From positions 3,630,352 through 3,694,351 of the forward strand of contig NW_019211454.1 in the NCBI RefSeq assembly GCF_002443255.2: a stretch of 64,000 nt of DNA, given 5' to 3'. The position numbers were made by a program, and so were the translations under genes. Below the pieces are notes generated by a model. It ran no database searches, had not been told where the DNA came from, and saw nothing but the letters and a program-made list of their open reading frames with translations. Below, in pieces: positions 59,913-64,000 of the stretch (positions are counted from its first letter, which is position 1; the number at the start of each line of letters is the position of its first letter). The DNA is from Varroa destructor (lineage: Eukaryota > Arthropoda > Arachnida > Mesostigmata > Varroidae).

Positions 59913-61202
59913 AAAGCATAGCAGCATTGTGTCAGGAAAGGGAAAAAAATAGTGGCAATAAAACGATGCCTGTGGACAGGCGGTACATAAGTTTGCCAAA
60001 CTGGAAGGTGGTGACATTGGTAAGTTTTGTGAAGTCCCTAAAAATGATTGCTTTCTCGAGGAAGATTCATACGATGAAGCCGATATCCGTGATAGCTTAG
60101 AGGGCAATGCACGTGCATCTCAATTTTGAATGTCTAGGTTCGAATCCAAGCATAGGCACAGTTTGTTTGTCGTGCTAGAAGCCAACCATCCGACTGAATG
60201 TAAAAACTCAACATAGAGAAGTTACTGAGCCGGTCGATGTAACTGCTTTCTCTTGATTACAAAAAAAATGGTTACGTTTTCCTTTGCCTTGGATCAAACT
60301 AGTGTAAACAATTAGTGATAATAGACGAATAAATTATTGTGATCGAGTGAATGAACTTTGTACAATAGTTGATTAAATAAAACTTCCCTTTTTTAACCAA
60401 AAACCAAATGCCGTATTAAACAAAAAACAGATGCTGTATTTAATCGGTAGACCGTTAGTACGTCTGGAATTCGTCATAGTTTCCCGTTTTAAAGCTTCTT
60501 GAACGCTAAGACGAAAGCTGCGAGCTATTAATCTTGTATTTACAATAGTGATAGAAGCCTAATGTTATCATGAAGTTCAAACAAAGCGTTATTTTTAAAC
60601 AATAAGCTCTTCTTTAGACTTTAGAAGATACAGGGACCTCATTTACATTTTCAAATGTGTGCTGACTAAGGAAACACAGTCTGTTAAGCTCCTATTTTGA
60701 ATTTATTTAATTTGAAGTCATTCTGCAGGCAAAATTAACCTCTATGACAAAATAATCTTTCCAGCGTTTCATTTAAGTGACGATCCTTCTAATTAAACGT
60801 GCTAGAGGCTCCGTCACTTTCAGTGATCTCATATAGCCATACAATTATCCGAGTTGTTCAACTGATATCGGCCTTCGTTTCAGGACAACAGCTAATAGCT
60901 TCGCATCAGACTGATGGTTAAATCCTCAACATATGTATAACGATTATTACAACCGTTTCTAATGTTTACTATTATGTGCCTCTTGATTTCAGTTATAGGT
61001 GGATTTACTCGATGTCGCATAAATCTCTGTTAAATTGTGTGAAAACGGACATTTAAAAGAGATTTAAGGGAGACGGATAAACTGTGAGTAAAGACCTTCT
61101 TCTTTCCAGGAATCCGTCCAGGCAGCGATGTGTTGCGCACAGCTAGTTTGTCCTGGACAGCAGCCAGGATCACTGTGGCCTTCTGGAAATAAAAAATTCT
61201 AT
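59913..61202 (+). CDS. Unassigned two-exon candidate gene
   Basis: Exon 59913-60019 is bounded by TTCTTACAG and donor GTAAGT. Its open frame contains ALCQEREKNSGNKT and then MPVDRRYISLPNWKVVTL, whose ATG at 59966 has A at -3. Exon 61110-61202 is bounded by CTTCTTTCCAG and GTAAGA. It is phase 0 at both ends and reads ESVQAAMCCAQLVCPGQQPG and on to NKKFY. The phases fit each other. A strong donor GAG|GTAAGT at 59839 could end a 5' UTR exon only 73 bases upstream. The intron holds SINE copy 3. Two other readings compete. One is a 56-codon plus frame at 59962-60129 with VHKFAKLEGGDIGKF. The other is a minus-strand exon starting at 61182 with KATVILAAVQDKLAVRNTSL. No family was recognised. Confidence 0.33.
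60085..60220 (+). mobile_element. tRNA-derived SINE, copy 3
   Basis: CCGTGATAGCTTAGAGGGCA holds a textbook A box (60093-60104), and GGTTCGAATCC (60137-60147) is an exact B box. The body includes TTTGTCGTGCTAGAAGCC and CATCCGACTGAATG, matching copies 1 and 2, then an A-rich tail. It has the best-preserved promoter of the four. Confidence 0.8.
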
Positions 61203-62607
61203 GTAAGAATCCGACCTAGATTTCATGTCTAGCGACAATATTAACGGTCCGATAATTGTCATTCCCCTTTAATTTTTTTCTCTCGTAACATCTGACAAAA
61301 GTAAAATAAACAGTTTAGCATTGTATAAACAACTCATGCATGTATCCCGTGTATGTGCACACGTTTTGCATGGTGTCACACATTTCTGGCGAATGTGACG
61401 TTCTTCCGTCATCCGAATGGTACACCGCAGTCATCATGAAATTTCTACGGATGCGTGCTATTTTTAAACCTTTCGTTGGCGGGGACGCCATTATCTGTCC
61501 CGTCTGATGGGGGTTGGAATCGGCTGAAACATTGCAACTTTCATCAATTTACATATATTATGCTCATATCCTGGGATTTTACTGCTTTCAAGTGCGGTCA
61601 GCGATAACACACGTTTTGGACTTTTTTTTTTTGTTCAAAATACTCTTTCGAAGTTGAGCTGTTGAAAAAATTCGAGTGGCTTCTTCAACTTGAAAATGAT
61701 TAATTACCTACGATAAGTTGAATAACGGAATGTTTGCATACGCTAATACCAGTGTCGAGATTCGACGTATATTAATGCTCAGATATACTCGCGTCGATCA
61801 AACTACTGACCTACTAAACAGGACCACATGAGCTCTAATAGGTTGGTGGCGCGTAATTCAATTGAAGATCGTAAGATTACACGTTACGACAATGGCCATA
61901 GTTGCACCTAAATTCTAAAGAAGATCCACCTTCTACGATAACCGCAGACAGTCACATCACTACCGATAGGACGCTACCCCAAAGGAAATTTACCGCTGCC
62001 TTGTAGTATATGTTTGTCTGTCTAATACAGCTGTTATTTACTACAGCCTTACGGGTCCTGAAGTGCACGACTGGAGAAGACGACGAGCGAACTCCGCATT
62101 TGGTGACAGTGAATAGAGCTAACGTGCTTTTATTGCACGACACCACTTAAGTTCATATTGCAAAAATGCATAACCCATTGTTAGAACCACTCTGTCATTG
62201 ACCATATTCGCCGGAAATTGCTCTCAGAAATTACCAAGTTTACAAAATTTCAGTAAATTTTCGTAGTGAAAAATTGCTCAGTGTTCAATGTAATGTCGAA
62301 GTAGACCTATAGATTCTCGTGCTTCACACAGCAGCAGCATAAACAGAAATTTCGTCAAATGGGTCATAGATAATCATGGTAGACTACGATTAAACGTAGA
62401 AGAACTACGCTTGTAGAAGAGTTCAATAAGCTAGGGTTCATTATGTTGCGTTCGGCACGATATACACATGTTGCAGTGTCAGCCCTCTAAACCAAACTAG
62501 ATGGGACTTAAAACCTGCTACCTAAATTCTGATATTTCGAGAGCGTATGTGTAAATACATAGATACAATATTTATATTAGTAAGGTATCTATGCCCAGAT
62601 ACGAACT
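61203..62607. other. Intergenic or intronic, nothing recognised
   Basis: AT-rich with a T run near 61622. CCGTCTGATGGGGGTTGG at about 61500 vaguely recalls the SINE body but cannot be extended. No gene was recognised. Confidence 0.4.
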
Positions 62608-63135
62608 AACGCTTAGCATTGCTTGTTTTCACATCTTAGGGGGTATGAGTTACATTTGAAGACCAACTTGTCATATTTCACGCTTGCCACGGGCAGCGTT
62701 CGGGGCAAGCATCACAAAAATGGGCCGCTCGTAGCCATTCAAGCATCAAGTTTGGCATATTTCAAACATGATACAACAAATATACTGTTACTTACTAGCA
62801 AACAGCATAAATTCAAAATCGTATTGAGCTTACAGCAGTCTTACCGCTCGAAAAATGGCGACATTGAAATCTACACCTATCCGTCGTGTGTATTTAAGAA
62901 GTGGTCCTGAGTTGACAAGGCTATTGAAACGTAGAACGTGGAAATCCTTGAGCGTATCCATGTCCGAAAGGCCTTACGATCGCCAATGTGCACTCATTTC
63001 TACATCCTTGCTGATAAACATGTGTTTTCGGTATTCGTTCGGAAACTCCCGAACACATGTCTTATAAACCATTCGTTGATTACTAGTTGCGTTCAAGCAG
63101 TTCTTCACGAGCTGAACACCCCCTTTTCTGATTGA
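62608..63135 (+). pseudogene. Long decayed or spliced ORF, unassigned
   Basis: One reading frame runs about 170 codons from 62623 to 63135 with only two internal stops (62908-62910 and 62935-62937). Random sequence of this composition would give many more. It is preceded by a good acceptor (TTTTCACATCTTAG). Recognisable stretches are GYELHLKTNLSYFTLATGSV, IQASSLAYFKHDTTNILLL and NVEILERIHVRKALRSPMC. No domain was identified. It may be a pseudogene, or an exon followed by unrelated sequence. Confidence 0.4.
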
Positions 63136-64000
63136 GAGTACATTTTGGGTCTAAGCAGTTCTATGATCGTTGAAGGTCGGATGGAATTGTATAGGAAGCA
63201 CTCAATAGGAGCTCTATAGTTTCTTAATAGTTCCCAAAGGTGATATGGTCATCAAACTCGACAGCCTGTAGTTTGTACCGCAGCAGAACAAAATTTATCC
63301 GTTATTGCTCTTAGCGTGGCCTTCGTTTTACGCCGCAAGGTCTAATTTTTTTTACATTACGTATACAATCGTTAGGGCTTTCATGCCTCCAGATGCTGTA
63401 ATAACAGTTAATCTATTTCTCCTTGTGGCGTACTGGCATAGTGCAATAATCTGATCGGTCGATTTTTCTCGTAATTAGACCAGCCTCTTGGGAACCTTTA
63501 TTCCTAAACACTACGAGACGGACTTCCGTCTTGACTATGCCTGCTTAAACAGAGTAAGTCTGGTCTTTGCGTCCAGAAAATAATGTCACCCGCAAAGTTG
63601 GGACACCAAAAGAACGGAGATAGTCTCGAAAAAGTTTCGCTGTGAACCTGTGCTCAGTGCTGCATAGTGGGAATCAATTGAATATCTCGTCCATTTAGCG
63701 TTTCGTTCGTTCATTTAGCTTTTTTAAACTATAAAGTAACGCCTTCAATGATCGTAGCGATCGTAGCGTCTATAGAGTTTTAGAAATGTCATTTGCTTTG
63801 CGTGGGTTTATAGAAAAAACAGTTAGCCATCAAATTCCGATTTAATCCGAACGTTATCACTGCTGCGGTCACTGTGGTAGCGTCCCAAGCGTGTCCAAAT
63901 AGAAATGTCACGAGGTGGTTTGATAGCCAGCAACAACTAGCACGATCTACTCACTTCCATCATAAATGGGAAACCCCACTCAAAACAATGACTACCGATC
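63136..64000. other. Window end, nothing recognised
   Basis: Contains a tiny direct repeat GATCGTAGC near 63751-63768. No gene, RNA or element was seen. Confidence 0.5.

Overview
This is a eukaryotic, AT-rich, gene-poor window that looks like arthropod nuclear DNA. Coding sequence is broken into short exons with GT/AG borders. Most of the length is non-coding, with A/T runs and microsatellites. A short (CCTAA)4 tract matches the arthropod TTAGG telomere unit. The mobile elements are animal types: a mariner transposase relic, a non-LTR retrotransposon reverse transcriptase relic and a tRNA-derived SINE family. A mite or tick is a reasonable guess, but the sequence alone does not fix the lineage. 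There is no sign of operons, CRISPR or bacterial DNA.

Three cellular genes can be named. (1) On the + strand at 1842-4478 are the last four exons of an ASAP-type ArfGAP: ankyrin repeats, an acidic/Pro-Ser-rich linker, a PPPPKPP motif and a C-terminal SH3 domain. The BAR, PH and ArfGAP part lies upstream of the window. (2) On the - strand at 11554-12467, probably with a first exon at 13967-14006, is a single-domain rhodanese (sulfurtransferase) with the CKGGTR active-site loop. (3) On the - strand at 18317-19289 is a two-exon gene for a TMEM218-like three-pass membrane protein of the ciliary transition zone.

The rest is mainly decayed mobile DNA and unassigned sequence. An R1/Jockey-like reverse transcriptase pseudogene is on the - strand at 22352-23180. 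A Jockey/I-like gag remnant is on the + strand at about 27879-28842. A nearly full-length but broken mariner transposase is on the + strand at 33270-34172. Four recognisable copies of one tRNA-derived SINE family sit at about 20651, 39051, 52281 and 60085. Several weaker tRNA-like pieces, three strong hairpins and a few short tandem repeats are also present. The named genes are ordinary housekeeping or cell-biology genes and show no functional link to each other.

Several splice-bounded coding-like islands could not be named: 16117-16395 (-), 17906-18154 (-), 30439-31202 (+), 34536-34898 (-), 59913-61202 (+) and 62608-63135 (+). They are listed as candidates only. I did not find convincing evidence of a novel multi-gene system. 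The most testable unknowns are the hairpins, the repeated coding motif at 42747/46363 and the unassigned exon candidates.
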